From NCBI RefSeq assembly GCF_007859945.1, contig NZ_SJPQ01000006.1:1-64000 (forward strand): a DNA stretch of 64,000 nucleotides, written 5' to 3'. The notes below the pieces were generated by a model, which was not told the DNA's origin, did no database searches, and was given only the letters and a program-made list of their open reading frames with translations. Both the position numbers and the translations under genes were made by a program. The DNA is from Pseudobythopirellula maris. GTDB lineage: Bacteria > Planctomycetota > Planctomycetia > Pirellulales > Lacipirellulaceae. Shown here piece by piece: positions 16,817-25,833 of the stretch (positions within the stretch are counted from its first letter, which is position 1; the number at the start of each line of letters is the position of its first letter).

Positions 16817-18805
16817 ATGCGACTAGCGATCGCGGGCTTGCTGCTCGTGGCGATCGTCGCCGCGGGCTGCGAGCAGCGCACGCCGCGCCGCGGGCCCGGC
16901 GCGGGTAGCGCCCACCGCACCGCCGCCCAGCGCGTCAGCCAGAGCAACGCGCTGTTCGACGCGATCGTCGGCCAATTGCGCAACCTGCCCGAGGCGGCCC
17001 AGCTCGAGTTGCGGCCGCCGGTGGTGGTGCTCAACTCGCGCAACAGCGCCGACCGCGAAGACGTGCTTGCCGTCGCGGCGCCGAACCCGCGGGTTGAGAA
17101 CTCGCCCGTCAACCTGATCGGCGTGCCGACCCAGAACGCCCGGTTCCGGTCGGCCGGCGTGCAGCCGGGCGACATCGTCAAGTACTACGTGCTGCTCGAC
17201 CGCGAGAGCCGCGAGCGGCTCCAGGAGGCGGGTGAGGCCGACATCGTCACGATGGAGGCGATCGACCTGACCGTCGCGCAGGTGCTCAGCGAGGCGGCGT
17301 TGATCGTCGAGAACGCCCTGCCGCAGCCGATCGGCCCGCCCGGCTTCAAGCTCGAGGTGTGGCGTAACATCGACGACCGGATGGACGACATCAGCACGCG
17401 GCTGGCCGCCTACGCCAACCGCCGCGACCCGCCGCTCGGCTGGCAACCGGCGCCCGACGACCAGGCGATCGGTCAGCTCACCGAACGGCTCAACCAGTGG
17501 ATGCGTCAGCTGCCCGAAGACGAAGCGGACACGTGGGAGCGGCCCGCGTTGCTCGCCACACTGCCGGCGGACGTCGCCGGATCGGAGCACCTCGCCCCGC
17601 GGCTCTCCGACGAGGCGCTCTCAGGGCGTTTGTTCCAACCGCACGAGACGCGGGTGCTTGAGGGCCTGGTGTGGGCGCGCGACCTGGCGGGCTGGGTCGC
17701 CGCCGACCAGCTGCAACCGCTCGGTCAGGCCGAGGCCTTGTTCGACTGGGTCGTCCGCAACGTGCAGCTCGTAGAGGAAACACCACCGCAGTTTGCCTGG
17801 GAGACGCTGCTGCACGGCCGCGGCGCCGCCGACAGCCGGCTCGAGGTGTTCGCCCTTCTATGCCGGCAACTGAATCTGCCGGTCGTGGCGGTCGCGGCCG
17901 AAGGGGCGCCGCCGCTCGCCGGCGTGCTCATCGCCGACGAGGTCTACCTGTTCGACCCGACGCTCGGCCTGCCGATTGCGGGCGAGGAGGGTGGCGTCGC
18001 CACGCTCGCCGCGGCCGCATCGAACGACGGCTTGCTCCGCCAACTCGACCTCGACGACGAGCCTTACCCGCTCACCGCCGAGGCCTTGGCGGATGCCGAA
18101 TTGCTGGTCGTTGCCGATCCGTTCGCTCTGACGATGCGTGCCGGCCGGTTCGCCAAGAAGCTGCCCGCCAGCGACACGATTGTCGCCACGGTCGACGCGG
18201 ACGCCCTCGCCGAGCGGCTCGCCGCCGCGGCGGGCGAGCGACCGGTTGGTCTTTGGGCGCCCCCGTTCGAGGTGATCCACCGCAAGCACACGGTCGGCCC
18301 GCCCGCCCGGGCTCAGGCGGTCAGGGCGTTCCTGCCGTACGCCTGGCGCCCGGCGTTGTGGAAGGCCCGCGCGATGCACTTCCGCGGCAAGCTGATCGCC
18401 GCCGGGGCGACGAGCAGCGACGCGCTCGACGACGGCGCCAACGACCACCGCGACGCGATGCGGCTTTACATGGACCCGTCGGTGCGTCCCACGACGAGCG
18501 AGCTCGACCGCCTCGAGTCGGACGAGAAACGCAGGATCTACTTCTCGGCCAAGCTGACCGCCACGCTGCAGCTCGCGCTGTTGAGCTACGATGAGGGCGA
18601 CCCCGAGAACGCCATCCGCTGGCTCGGCAACAGCGCGCTCGACGCCCCCGAGGCGGCGTCGCACGCCGACGCGGTGCGTTACAACCTGGCCCGCGCGCAC
18701 GAGGCGCTCGGCGACAGCGCCAAGGCGGCCGAGTTGCTCGAAGCGAGCGACTCGCCCCAGAGCCACGGCGACAAGCTGCGCGCCCGCCGCTTGCGGGGCG
18801 ACTGA
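16817..18805 (+). CDS. Lipoprotein with transglutaminase-like domain and C-terminal TPR-like region
   Basis: ATG 16817 starts a lipoprotein signal peptide (MRLAIAGLLLVAIVAAGC) with Cys19 as the lipidated residue; upstream in-frame ATGs would spoil it. The mature protein is about 640 residues. Residues about 300-380 resemble a transglutaminase-like fold (ALFDWVVRNVQ, HGRGAADSRLEVFALL), but the usual catalytic Cys in GxC is not at the expected place, so enzyme activity is doubtful. Residues about 590-655 look like TPR helices (ARAHEALGDSAKAAELL). A TAGAAT at 16710-16715 may be its -10 box. The role is unknown; it may bind peptides or scaffold at the envelope. Confidence 0.72.
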   Translation: MRLAIAGLLLVAIVAAGCEQRTPRRGPGAGSAHRTAAQRVSQSNALFDAIVGQLRNLPEAAQLELRPPVVVLNSRNSADREDVLAVAAPNPRVENSPVNLIGVPTQNARFRSAGVQPGDIVKYYVLLDRESRERLQEAGEADIVTMEAIDLTVAQVLSEAALIVENALPQPIGPPGFKLEVWRNIDDRMDDISTRLAAYANRRDPPLGWQPAPDDQAIGQLTERLNQWMRQLPEDEADTWERPALLATLPADVAGSEHLAPRLSDEALSGRLFQPHETRVLEGLVWARDLAGWVAADQLQPLGQAEALFDWVVRNVQLVEETPPQFAWETLLHGRGAADSRLEVFALLCRQLNLPVVAVAAEGAPPLAGVLIADEVYLFDPTLGLPIAGEEGGVATLAAAASNDGLLRQLDLDDEPYPLTAEALADAELLVVADPFALTMRAGRFAKKLPASDTIVATVDADALAERLAAAAGERPVGLWAPPFEVIHRKHTVGPPARAQAVRAFLPYAWRPALWKARAMHFRGKLIAAGATSSDALDDGANDHRDAMRLYMDPSVRPTTSELDRLESDEKRRIYFSAKLTATLQLALLSYDEGDPENAIRWLGNSALDAPEAASHADAVRYNLARAHEALGDSAKAAELLEASDSPQSHGDKLRARRLRGD

Positions 18806-18899
18806 CGGAGGGGTCTTCATGCGGGATCTGTCGGGGCTGACTCGGTTGGTTAACGCTTAACCACGACTGATCGAGAAAGCTCGCTACGGAACCGTATTG

Positions 18900-19940
18900 A
18901 TGACTACCCCGCCAACCGCCGGCCGACTGCCACGATTCTTGCTGCGGCAATGGTTCCTCGCCGCGCTCGCGGTGCTGCTCACGCTGGGGATGACGGCGCC
19001 CGCCGCGCTCAGCCCGCTCGCCGCGGCCGTTCCGCGTGACTTGTTGATCGCGACGATCATGCTGCTGATGTCGCTGCCGATCGATCTGATGCGATCGCTG
19101 GGCGGACGCGGCGCCCTGCGGGGCGTTGTCATCGCCTCGGCGATCAACGCGCTCGCCGCCCCGCTGCTGGCCTGGCTGGTCTCGCCGCTGCTGCCGGCGC
19201 CGTTGGCCGTGGGGCTCGTCGTCGCGTCGCTCGTGCCGTGCACGATCGCCTCGGCCGCGGTGTGGACCCGCCGCGGCGGCGGCAACGACGCCATCGCGGT
19301 GGCGGTCACGGTCGTGACCAACCTGGCGTGCTTCCTCGTGCTGCCGGCCGGGGCGGCGCTGCTCATCGGCTCGCGCTTCGAGGCCGACTTCTCGGCGATG
19401 GCCGTGCGGCTGCTGACGATCGTCGTGGCGCCATTGGCCGTGGGGCAACTGCTCCGCCGGCCCGCGGCGTGCAGCGCGTGGTGCACGCGTCACAAACCGT
19501 CGTTGGGCGTTGTCGCCCAACTGGGGCTGCTCGTCATGGTGTTCGTTGGCTCCGTCCGCGCGGGCGAGGCGCTCGCGGCGGTCGGCGACGACGGTTCGCG
19601 CGCGTTCGGCCTGGCCGAAGGCTCGGCGATGCTCGCCGCCGTGGCGGCGATCCACCTCGCCCTGTTCGCCCTGGGCTGGGGCAGTTCGCGGGCGGCCGGA
19701 CTCGCGCGGGCCGACACCCTCGCCGTGGCGGTCGCCGGCAGCCAGAAGACCCTGGCGGTGGGGCTCGACGTGTCGCTCAGCCTGGGGACCCTCGGCCTGG
19801 GCGCCGCGGGGGGGCTCGTGGTGCTGCCGATGATCGCCTACCACGCCGCCCAGCTGCTGATCGACGCGGTGCTCGTCGATCGCCTCGGCCCGCATAAAAA
19901 GGGACCGGATCACACGGGCGGAGGGGGCCCCCCCGGATGA
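18900..19940 (+). CDS. Bile acid:sodium symporter-like (SBF-like) membrane protein
   Basis: ATG 18900 gives 346 residues with about ten hydrophobic segments. The pattern matches the SBF_like/YfeH group of the bile-acid:Na+ symporter superfamily: an early LLIATIMLLMSLPIDL segment and the late signature VAVAGSQKTLAVG in the second repeat. Relatives are predicted Na+-coupled organic-anion carriers, but the substrate is not known. The first in-frame codon at 18897 is TTG and is directly followed by the ATG, which is preferred. It stands 94 nt after the lipoprotein gene and may be read from it. Confidence 0.85.
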   Translation: MTTPPTAGRLPRFLLRQWFLAALAVLLTLGMTAPAALSPLAAAVPRDLLIATIMLLMSLPIDLMRSLGGRGALRGVVIASAINALAAPLLAWLVSPLLPAPLAVGLVVASLVPCTIASAAVWTRRGGGNDAIAVAVTVVTNLACFLVLPAGAALLIGSRFEADFSAMAVRLLTIVVAPLAVGQLLRRPAACSAWCTRHKPSLGVVAQLGLLVMVFVGSVRAGEALAAVGDDGSRAFGLAEGSAMLAAVAAIHLALFALGWGSSRAAGLARADTLAVAVAGSQKTLAVGLDVSLSLGTLGLGAAGGLVVLPMIAYHAAQLLIDAVLVDRLGPHKKGPDHTGGGGPPG

Positions 19941-20013
19941 CGGGCAATCCGCAGGTCCTGAGAAATCGTGAGATCCCGCCCGTTCTCGCCCCCAACCACG
20001 GCGCCTTCAGCCC

Positions 20014-20042
20014 TTGAGCGATCGCCGCAAGCCGCGTATAGT
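20014..20042 (+). promoter_or_regulatory. Predicted sigma70-type promoter of rpmE
   Basis: A TTGAGC -35 box (20014-20019) is followed by exactly 17 nt and a TATAGT -10 box (20037-20042). Transcription would start near 20049, leaving a leader of about 90 nt before the L31 start codon. This is the best promoter pair seen in the window. Confidence 0.65.
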
Positions 20043-20138
20043 ACGGGGCTTAGCCCTTTATTCGGTCCTTTCCCTAGTGCGCCCGTGCGGCGTCCGTACA
20101 ACAGCCGGACGCTCAGAGCATCGGCGGAGATCGCGGAC

Positions 20139-20366
20139 ATGCAGAAGAACATCCACCCCAAGTACGTCGAGACGCAGGTCACCTGCGGTTGCGGCGCGTC
20201 GTTCACCACCCGCAGCACGCGTCCCGAGCTGCGGGTCGACATCTGCAACTCCTGCCACCCGTTCTACACGGGCAAGCTGAAGTTCGTCGACACGGCGGGC
20301 CGGATCGACAAGTTCAAGAAGAAGTTCTCGGCGGCCGGCTACGCCAGCCTCAAGAAAAAGAAGTAG
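20139..20366 (+). CDS. rpmE: Ribosomal protein L31
   Basis: This 75-residue large-subunit protein begins MQKNIHPKYVETQVTC. It is the zinc-binding (C+) form: CGC near residues 16-18 and CNSC near 37-40 supply the four cysteines. L31 sits at the subunit interface and helps form a bridge between subunits. ATG 20139 is the conserved start; the longer frame upstream crosses the predicted promoter. It heads a plus-strand run with prfA and prmC, a neighbourhood seen in many bacteria. Confidence 0.96.
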   Translation: MQKNIHPKYVETQVTCGCGASFTTRSTRPELRVDICNSCHPFYTGKLKFVDTAGRIDKFKKKFSAAGYASLKKKK

Positions 20367-20371
20367 CGCGG

Positions 20372-20514
20372 CGGTCACTCAGCCACTGAGCGACCGGCGT
20401 GCTTCCCGAAGGGGAAAGGCGAAAGGCGAAAGAGGAAACGCCGCTCGCAGGCCGACGACCGGCCGCGGCGTGTTTCCGAATTCCGCTTTCGTCTTTCCCC
20501 TTTTTCTTTTTCAC
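20372..20514. repeat. Hairpin and long imperfect palindrome between rpmE and prfA
   Basis: An 11-bp hairpin with one mismatch (20372-20396) starts 6 nt after the rpmE stop. It is followed by purine-rich arm 20407-20442 and its imperfect inverse 20467-20514, both built on GGGGAAAGRCGAAAG. The palindrome fills the whole gap. It may attenuate or process the transcript, or it may be a mobile repeat. Confidence 0.6.
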
Positions 20515-20540
20515 CCCACCCCGCCCCTCCCTTCTTAGCC

Positions 20541-21614
20541 ATGCGCGAACTGCTCGAGAGCAAGCTGGCCCGTTTCGAGCAGTTGGAGCGCGACCTCGTC
20601 GACCCCGCGGTGCTGTCCGACTCCGGCCGCCTTGCGCAAACGGCCCGCGAGCACGGCTCGCTCACCCGGCTGGCGGGCAAGTACCGCCGCTTCTGCGAGC
20701 TGACCGACGAGATCGCCGCCACGCGTGAACTCGCCGAGGGCGACGACGCCGACATGCGCGAGCTCGCCGAGGCCGAGCTGCCGGCGCTGATCGACGAGCG
20801 CGAGGTGTTGTGGGACGAGTTGCTCGGCATGACCCTGGGCGGCGACGACGCCAACCGCACGCGCTGCATCATGGAGATCCGCGCCGGCACGGGCGGCGAC
20901 GAGGCGGCGCTGTTCGCCCGCGATCTCTACGAGATGTACAAGCGCCACGCCGAGACCAAACGCTGGAAGATCGAGGTCATGGACATGAGCGCCACCGAGC
21001 TCGGCGGCTTCAAGGACCTGTCGCTCGCCTTCGAGGGCGACGGCGTGTACCGCGAGCTGCAGTACGAGAGCGGCGGGCACCGCGTGCAGCGCGTCCCCGA
21101 GACCGAGACCCAGGGCCGCATCCACACCTCGGCCGCCACCGTGGCCGTGATGGCCGAGCCCGAGGACCTCGAGATCGACATCAAGCCGGAGGACTACCGC
21201 CTCGACAAGTTCTGCGCGAGCGGCCCCGGCGGCCAGCACGTCAACAAGACCGAGTCGGCCGTGCGGCTCACGCACCACGAAACCGGCATCGTCGTGCAGT
21301 GCCAGGACGAGAAGTCGCAGCACAAGAACCTGGCCAAGGCGCTGCGCGTGCTCAAGAGCCGCGTGTACGACAAGATGCGCGAGCTGGAGGACCAGAAGCG
21401 GGCCGACGAGCGCAAGGGCCTAGTCGGCTCGGGCGACCGCAGCCAACGGATCCGCACCTACAACTTCCCCGACAACCGCCTGACCGACCACCGCATCGGG
21501 CTGTCGCTCTACAAGCTGGACCAGATCTTGGCCGGCTCGCTGCAGATGGTGACCGACGCGCTCATTGACTACGACCGCCAGCAGATCCGCGACCAGATGG
21601 GCGGGCTCGATTGA
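20541..21614 (+). CDS. prfA: Peptide chain release factor 1
   Basis: RF1 ends translation at UAA and UAG codons. The product is 357 residues, the normal length. The peptidyl-tRNA hydrolysis motif GGQ lies near residue 230 ([15 protein letters not shown]), and the stop-codon reading tripeptide PET is near 185-187 in [13 protein letters not shown]. That PxT tripeptide marks it as RF1; RF2 has SPF instead. The Gln of GGQ is the methylation target of PrmC, encoded next. ATG 20541 is the conserved start. Confidence 0.97.
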   Translation: MRELLESKLARFEQLERDLVDPAVLSDSGRLAQTAREHGSLTRLAGKYRRFCELTDEIAATRELAEGDDADMRELAEAELPALIDEREVLWDELLGMTLGGDDANRTRCIMEIRAGTGGDEAALFARDLYEMYKRHAETKRWKIEVMDMSATELGGFKDLSLAFEGDGVYRELQYESGGHRVQRVPETETQGRIHTSAATVAVMAEPEDLEIDIKPEDYRLDKFCASGPGGQHVNKTESAVRLTHHETGIVVQCQDEKSQHKNLAKALRVLKSRVYDKMRELEDQKRADERKGLVGSGDRSQRIRTYNFPDNRLTDHRIGLSLYKLDQILAGSLQMVTDALIDYDRQQIRDQMGGLD

Positions 21615-21617
21615 TTT

Positions 21618-21812
21618 CTTAACCACGGATTACACGGATGGGCACAGATGGACGATGGCCATAAAAAGGCAGGAAAAAGCACGAGAGTTGATGAGTGTGG
21701 CCAGCCCTCCCATCACGGGGCGAACTGAGTCTTCTGCTGTGCCTCTTCGTGCCTTTTTGTGGCCATTCTCAACCTGCAATCCGTGCCCATCCTTGCCCTC
21801 CGTGGTTCTTTT
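21618..21812. repeat. Imperfect inverted repeat between prfA and prmC
   Basis: The left arm (about 21620-21687) opens AACCACGGATTACACGGAT and continues through GGATGGGCAC, TGGCCA and AAAAGGCA. The right arm (about 21745-21812) contains the same blocks in inverse order and orientation. The arms are imperfect but collinear. The repeat occupies almost the whole 213-nt gap. Confidence 0.6.
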
Positions 21813-21833
21813 TAGACGTTAACTTAGGTGAGC

Positions 21834-22712
21834 ATGACCGAAGAAGCCCCCTGGACGATCGGCCGGCTGCTCACGTGGACGACCGACTACTTCGCCGAGC
21901 GCGGCGTGGAGTCGCCTCGGCTCGACGCCGAGGTGCTGCTGGCCCACGCCCGGGGCTGCCCGCGGATCGCGCTCTACACGGCGTTCGAAGAGAAGCCCGA
22001 CGACGAGACCAGGGCGCGGTTCAAAGACTTGGTCCGCCGCCGCGCGGGCGGCTCGCCCGTGGCCCACGTGGTCGGCTACCGCGAGTTCTATTCGCTCGAG
22101 ATGAGTGTCACGCCCGACGTGCTGATCCCGCGGCCCGAGACCGAGCTGCTGGTCGTCACGCTGCTCGACCGGCTCAAAGAACGGGAGCAGCCGGAGGCCG
22201 TGATCGCCGACATCGGCACGGGCAGCGGCGCGGTCGCCGTGGCGGTCGCCAAGCAGGCGCCGAAGGCGAGCCTCACGGCCATCGACAAGAGCCCCGCCGC
22301 CCTGGCCGTCGCGCAGCGCAACGCCGAGAAGCACGGCGTGGCCGACCGCATCCGGTTCGTCGAGAGCGATCTATTGGGCGCCGTTCAAGACCCCGTGCGG
22401 TTCGACTTTATCGTGAGCAACCCGCCGTACGTCACGACGAACGAGCTGGCCGGCCTCGAGCCGGAAGTGCGCGACCAGGAGCCGCGGCTCGCCCTGGACG
22501 GCGGCCCGGAGGGGGTGACCGTCATCGAGCCGCTGCTCGCGCAGGCGGCCGGGCGTCTGGCGCCCGGCGGCGGGCTGCTCATCGAGATCGGCCCGTCGAT
22601 CGCCGAGCGTGTCGAGCGGCTGATCGAGGCGACCCCCGGCCTCGGGCGTCGCCCCACGATCAAAGACCTCGCCGGCCACGCCCGCGTGGTTGAAGCCGTC
22701 CGTTCCGCTTAG
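21834..22712 (+). CDS. prmC: Release factor glutamine methyltransferase
   Basis: PrmC (HemK) transfers a methyl group from S-adenosylmethionine to the Gln of the GGQ motif in RF1 and RF2. The 292-residue product has the N-terminal helical domain, the SAM-binding motif IADIGTGSGAVAVA near residue 124 and the diagnostic NPPY (near 200). The ATG at 21834 is preferred; GTG 21828 in the same frame is possible. Its position after prfA is a widely conserved arrangement and supports the assignment. Confidence 0.95.
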   Translation: MTEEAPWTIGRLLTWTTDYFAERGVESPRLDAEVLLAHARGCPRIALYTAFEEKPDDETRARFKDLVRRRAGGSPVAHVVGYREFYSLEMSVTPDVLIPRPETELLVVTLLDRLKEREQPEAVIADIGTGSGAVAVAVAKQAPKASLTAIDKSPAALAVAQRNAEKHGVADRIRFVESDLLGAVQDPVRFDFIVSNPPYVTTNELAGLEPEVRDQEPRLALDGGPEGVTVIEPLLAQAAGRLAPGGGLLIEIGPSIAERVERLIEATPGLGRRPTIKDLAGHARVVEAVRSA

Positions 22713-22743
22713 AGAAAGACCAAGAACAGCTCGCGGGTGAACG

Positions 22744-22802
22744 TGGATTGGACGGATCCACGCGGATCGATTTAATCCGCGTTGCATCCGTTCAATCCGC
22801 GT
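22744..22802. repeat. Imperfect palindrome built on ATCCGCGT units
   Basis: Arm 22744-22767 and its inverse 22775-22800 match at most positions. ATCCGCGT or its complement recurs five or more times to about 22812. It lies in the 126-nt gap between prmC and the DUF4261 gene. Confidence 0.6.
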
Positions 22803-22838
22803 GCATCCGCGTTCCATCTGTAGAACGACCAGATCATC

Positions 22839-23624
22839 ATGAACACATCTTCTCCATGGCTCGCGCTCGTCGCGCTCGACCAACCCGCCCTGCCCGAGGC
22901 CGACGAACTGATCGGCGCGTTCGCTGCGCGGTTTCCTGACGAGCCGCCGCTCGCGATCGCCAGCCAGACCGATCGGTCGCTCACTCTCACCTTGGGCGGC
23001 GACACCTCGACCACCGTCAACCTGACGCTCGTCGAAAAGGCGATCCCGTGGGAGCGGCTCGAGGGGCCGTGCGCCACGGCGTGGTACTGGCCCGGCGCCG
23101 AAGACGCGTTGCGCCATCACACCGACCACCTGTTCGTCACATTGATCGACGAGCGCGGCAAGCCGATCGAGCGTTGCACGCGGCTCACCCGCCTGGTGTC
23201 CGCCGTGGTCGACGCAACGCCCGCCGTGGGCGTCGTGTGGGGGGCGAGCGGCGCGGTGCACGAGCCCGCCCCGTTCGCCGAGCTGGCCGCCAAGTCGTCG
23301 CCCGACGATTTGCCGCTGCACCTGTGGATCGACTTCCGCGTTTACGAACACGACCCGTCGAACCCGCGCGGCGAGGGCTTTGGCATGTTCACCACCGGCC
23401 TCGAAGCGCTCGGCTACCCGGAATTCGAAGTCCCCCACTTCGCGGGCGACCCGCAGCGGCTGGTCGGCGCCGTTTACAACGTGACGCATTACCTGCTCGA
23501 GAAGGGCGCCCAGCTCAAAGACAGCGAGGGCATCGGCTTGCCCGACGGCAGCCAGGTCACCGCGCGCGAATCGCCCTCAGAGATCGACCCAGGGCAGGAA
23601 GTCATCCGGTTGGAATTTGAATGA
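22839..23624 (+). CDS. DUF4261 domain protein
   Basis: The product is 261 residues without signal peptide or membrane helix. The C-terminal part (about 125-220) resembles DUF4261: AVGVVWGASGAVHEP, LPLHLWIDFRVYEHD and GMFTTGLEALGYPEFEV. The family has no established function; several members are found near secretion or immunity genes, but nothing of that sort is adjacent here. It follows prmC on the same strand with a palindromic gap. ATG 22839 starts the conserved region with a reasonable N-terminus. Confidence 0.7.
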   Translation: MNTSSPWLALVALDQPALPEADELIGAFAARFPDEPPLAIASQTDRSLTLTLGGDTSTTVNLTLVEKAIPWERLEGPCATAWYWPGAEDALRHHTDHLFVTLIDERGKPIERCTRLTRLVSAVVDATPAVGVVWGASGAVHEPAPFAELAAKSSPDDLPLHLWIDFRVYEHDPSNPRGEGFGMFTTGLEALGYPEFEVPHFAGDPQRLVGAVYNVTHYLLEKGAQLKDSEGIGLPDGSQVTARESPSEIDPGQEVIRLEFE

Positions 23625-23632
23625 GGCTTGCC

Positions 23633-23670
23633 AATTTGCACTTTCAAATTTGCACTTTGCAATTTTCAAT
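23633..23670. repeat. A+T-rich short direct repeats
   Basis: AATTTGCACTTT occurs at 23633-23644 and 23647-23658, followed by TTTGCAATTTTCAATC. The same type of sequence appears at 26837-26868. It starts 9 nt after the DUF4261 stop codon and contrasts with the G+C-rich surroundings. Confidence 0.55.
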
Positions 23671-23878
23671 CGTCGCCTCCGTGCAGCGTCATCGCGGACG
23701 ATCGCCGGCGTGCTGTTGACGGTCTTCCCGCTGAGCTGTCAGCCCCTCTAAAAGCCGGCCGATAGCGCAGGGATCGTGCGTCTGCGGCGGACTCGATTTT
23801 GGCCTACACTTTAGGACGCCTCAGGCTCTCGGATTGCCTTCCCCCGCCCTGCCCTTTCCACCTAGATCAGACACTTTG

Positions 23879-25471
23879 ATGCCCTCCACGATCCCCTCGC
23901 TCCGCTGGCTCGCCTCGCTGGCGTTCGCCGCCGTGATCCTCTGCGGCCCCGCTCCGGCTCGGGCCGACGACGCTCCCAAGGACGAAGCCAAGGCCGGGCA
24001 GGCGAAGTCCGACAAGGGCGAAGAGAAGTCTGACGACCAGCTCCCCCCGCCGGTCGTCTCCGAGCACAAGACCACCATCGCCGGCAAGGAGATCGCCTAC
24101 CGCGCCACGACCGGCAAGATGGCGATGAAGAACGACGCGGGCGAGGAGAAGGCGCATATCTTCTACATCGCCTACGAGCGGACCGACGGCGTCGACGACC
24201 AGCAAGACGGCGCTACCGAGCGGCCGATCACGTTCTGTTTTAACGGCGGCCCCGGCTCGTCGTCGGTGTGGCTGCACATGGGCATGCTCGGGCCCAAGCG
24301 GGTGATCGTGCCCGACGACGCCTCGACGCCCGCGCCCCCGTACCGGGCGGTCGCCAACCCGTTCTCGCTGCTCGACGTGACCGACTTGGTGTTCATCGAT
24401 CCGGTCAGCACCGGCTTCAGCCGACCGGCCGAAGGGGAGAAGAAGGACCAGTTCCACGGCTACAAGGAAGACCTGCGCAGCGTCGGACAGTTCATCCACG
24501 ACTACACGACCAAGCAGGGCCGCTGGGCCTCGCCCAAGTTCGTGCTCGGCGAGAGCTACGGCGGCCTGCGCACCGCCGGTCTCTGCGGCACGCTGCAGGA
24601 GCGCTACCGCATGTACCTCAGCGGCGTGGTGCTGGTGTCGGCCGTGGTCGACTTCTCGACCCTGGCGTTCGATGACAACAACGACCGCCCCTACCTGCTG
24701 TTCCTGCCGAGCTACACGGCGACCGCCCACTACCACAAGGCGCTCGGCGAGGAGCTGCAGGCGCTGACGCTCGAGGAGGTGGTCGCCCGCGCCGAGGAGT
24801 TCGCCTACGGCCCTTACGCCAACGCCCTGCTGCGGGGCGACTCGCTTCCCCAGGAAGAGTTCGACGCCGTCGTGGCCGAGTACTCGCGGCTCACCGGCCT
24901 CGGCGAGCGTTACGTGCGAGACTCGAACCTGCGGGTGCGGATGTGGAACTTCGGTAAGGAGCTGCTCCGCGACCGCGGCAAGACGGTCGGCCGCTACGAC
25001 GGCCGGTTCACCGGCCTCGACCGCACCAACGCCGGCGAGTCGTACGACTACGACCCGAGCGGCGCGGCAATCGACGGCCTCTTCGCCGGGGCGCTGTACG
25101 ACTACTTGCGCAACGATCTCGGCTACGAGGAGGAGCGGGTCTACGAGGTGCTCACCGGCGACGTGCGGCCGTGGAACTACAAGCCGTTCACCAACAGCTA
25201 CGTCGACGCCAGCGAGACGCTCCGCAAGGGGATGACGATCAACCCGCATCTGAAGGCGTTCGCCGCTTGCGGCTACTACGACCTCGCGACGCCGCAGTTC
25301 GCCATGAAGTACACCCGCGACCACCTGATGCTCGCCCCCGAGCTGCGCGAGAACTTCACGATGAAGTTCTACGAAGGGGGGCACATGATGTACGTGTACG
25401 AGCCGGCGCTCAAGCAACTGCGCGCGGACCTCGTGGAGTTCTACGAGTCGGCGACGCCGACGCAGGAATGA
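23879..25471 (+). CDS. Secreted serine carboxypeptidase-like peptidase (family S10)
   Basis: ATG 23879 opens a signal peptide (cleavage near ARA-DD, residue 27) and a charged Lys/Glu/Asp-rich linker to about residue 60. The alpha/beta-hydrolase domain of family S10 follows. The oxyanion-hole motif is FNGGPGSSS, the nucleophile Ser lies near residue 226 in GESYGG, the Asp near 468 (GYYDLATP) and the His near 502 (EGGHMMY). The 530-residue length is usual for bacterial S10 proteins. It probably trims C-terminal residues from peptides outside the cytoplasm. It is monocistronic or the end of the rpmE run. Confidence 0.92.
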   Translation: MPSTIPSLRWLASLAFAAVILCGPAPARADDAPKDEAKAGQAKSDKGEEKSDDQLPPPVVSEHKTTIAGKEIAYRATTGKMAMKNDAGEEKAHIFYIAYERTDGVDDQQDGATERPITFCFNGGPGSSSVWLHMGMLGPKRVIVPDDASTPAPPYRAVANPFSLLDVTDLVFIDPVSTGFSRPAEGEKKDQFHGYKEDLRSVGQFIHDYTTKQGRWASPKFVLGESYGGLRTAGLCGTLQERYRMYLSGVVLVSAVVDFSTLAFDDNNDRPYLLFLPSYTATAHYHKALGEELQALTLEEVVARAEEFAYGPYANALLRGDSLPQEEFDAVVAEYSRLTGLGERYVRDSNLRVRMWNFGKELLRDRGKTVGRYDGRFTGLDRTNAGESYDYDPSGAAIDGLFAGALYDYLRNDLGYEEERVYEVLTGDVRPWNYKPFTNSYVDASETLRKGMTINPHLKAFAACGYYDLATPQFAMKYTRDHLMLAPELRENFTMKFYEGGHMMYVYEPALKQLRADLVEFYESATPTQE

Positions 25472-25521
25472 CCCAATCCCGCGCCCGGGCTTAGGACGCG
25501 GGCTGCGGACGCGTTCCCTCC

Positions 25522-25833
25522 TCAACCCGGGATGCCGATCTTGTCGGCCGTCACGACCTCGGCCTCGCGCGGCAACTGGATCGGCTCGTCGCTGTGGGCG
25601 AAGAACGCCAGCCCCTTGTAGCTGGTGAGGTACTGGTGCTTGGTCTTCTGCAAGAAGCCCGATTGGATCGCGTAGACCACCAGCGGCTCGGCGGTGCGTC
25701 CTAGCAGGCCGAGCAAGTCCCCCGGCTCCATCCGCACGAGCACGCCACTCGCCCGGATGCTGTTGGCGATCGCCTGCTGGACGGCGGCGTTCGTGGCGGC
25801 GGAGTTGGTGGCGGCGTTGAGGGCGGGGTTCAT
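25522..25833 (-). CDS. Conserved small protein of unknown function
   Basis: ATG 25833 gives 103 residues. An Ala/Asn-rich helical N-terminus (MNPALNAATNSAATNAA) is followed by a compact domain with HQYLTSYKGLAFFAHSD, PREAEVV and a C-terminal IGIPG. Similar proteins are known in planctomycetes, but no function has been assigned. No signal peptide or membrane helix is seen. It ends 50 nt from the convergent S10 gene. The frame extends upstream to 26112, but that part overlaps the promoter region of the divergent P-domain gene. Confidence 0.65.
   Translation of the reverse strand: MNPALNAATNSAATNAAVQQAIANSIRASGVLVRMEPGDLLGLLGRTAEPLVVYAIQSGFLQKTKHQYLTSYKGLAFFAHSDEPIQLPREAEVVTADKIGIPG

Noticed and set aside
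18321-19913. 530-codon minus-strand frame over the lipoprotein end and the symporter-like gene
   Set aside because: It has His/Arg/Gln-rich low complexity and is antisense to real genes.
19968-20138. N-terminal extension of ribosomal protein L31
   Set aside because: It overlaps the predicted promoter and is absent from L31 proteins.
22744-22812. ATCCGCGT-rich stretch as iteron-type origin
   Set aside because: The units are part of an imperfect palindrome between housekeeping genes; no replication gene is present.
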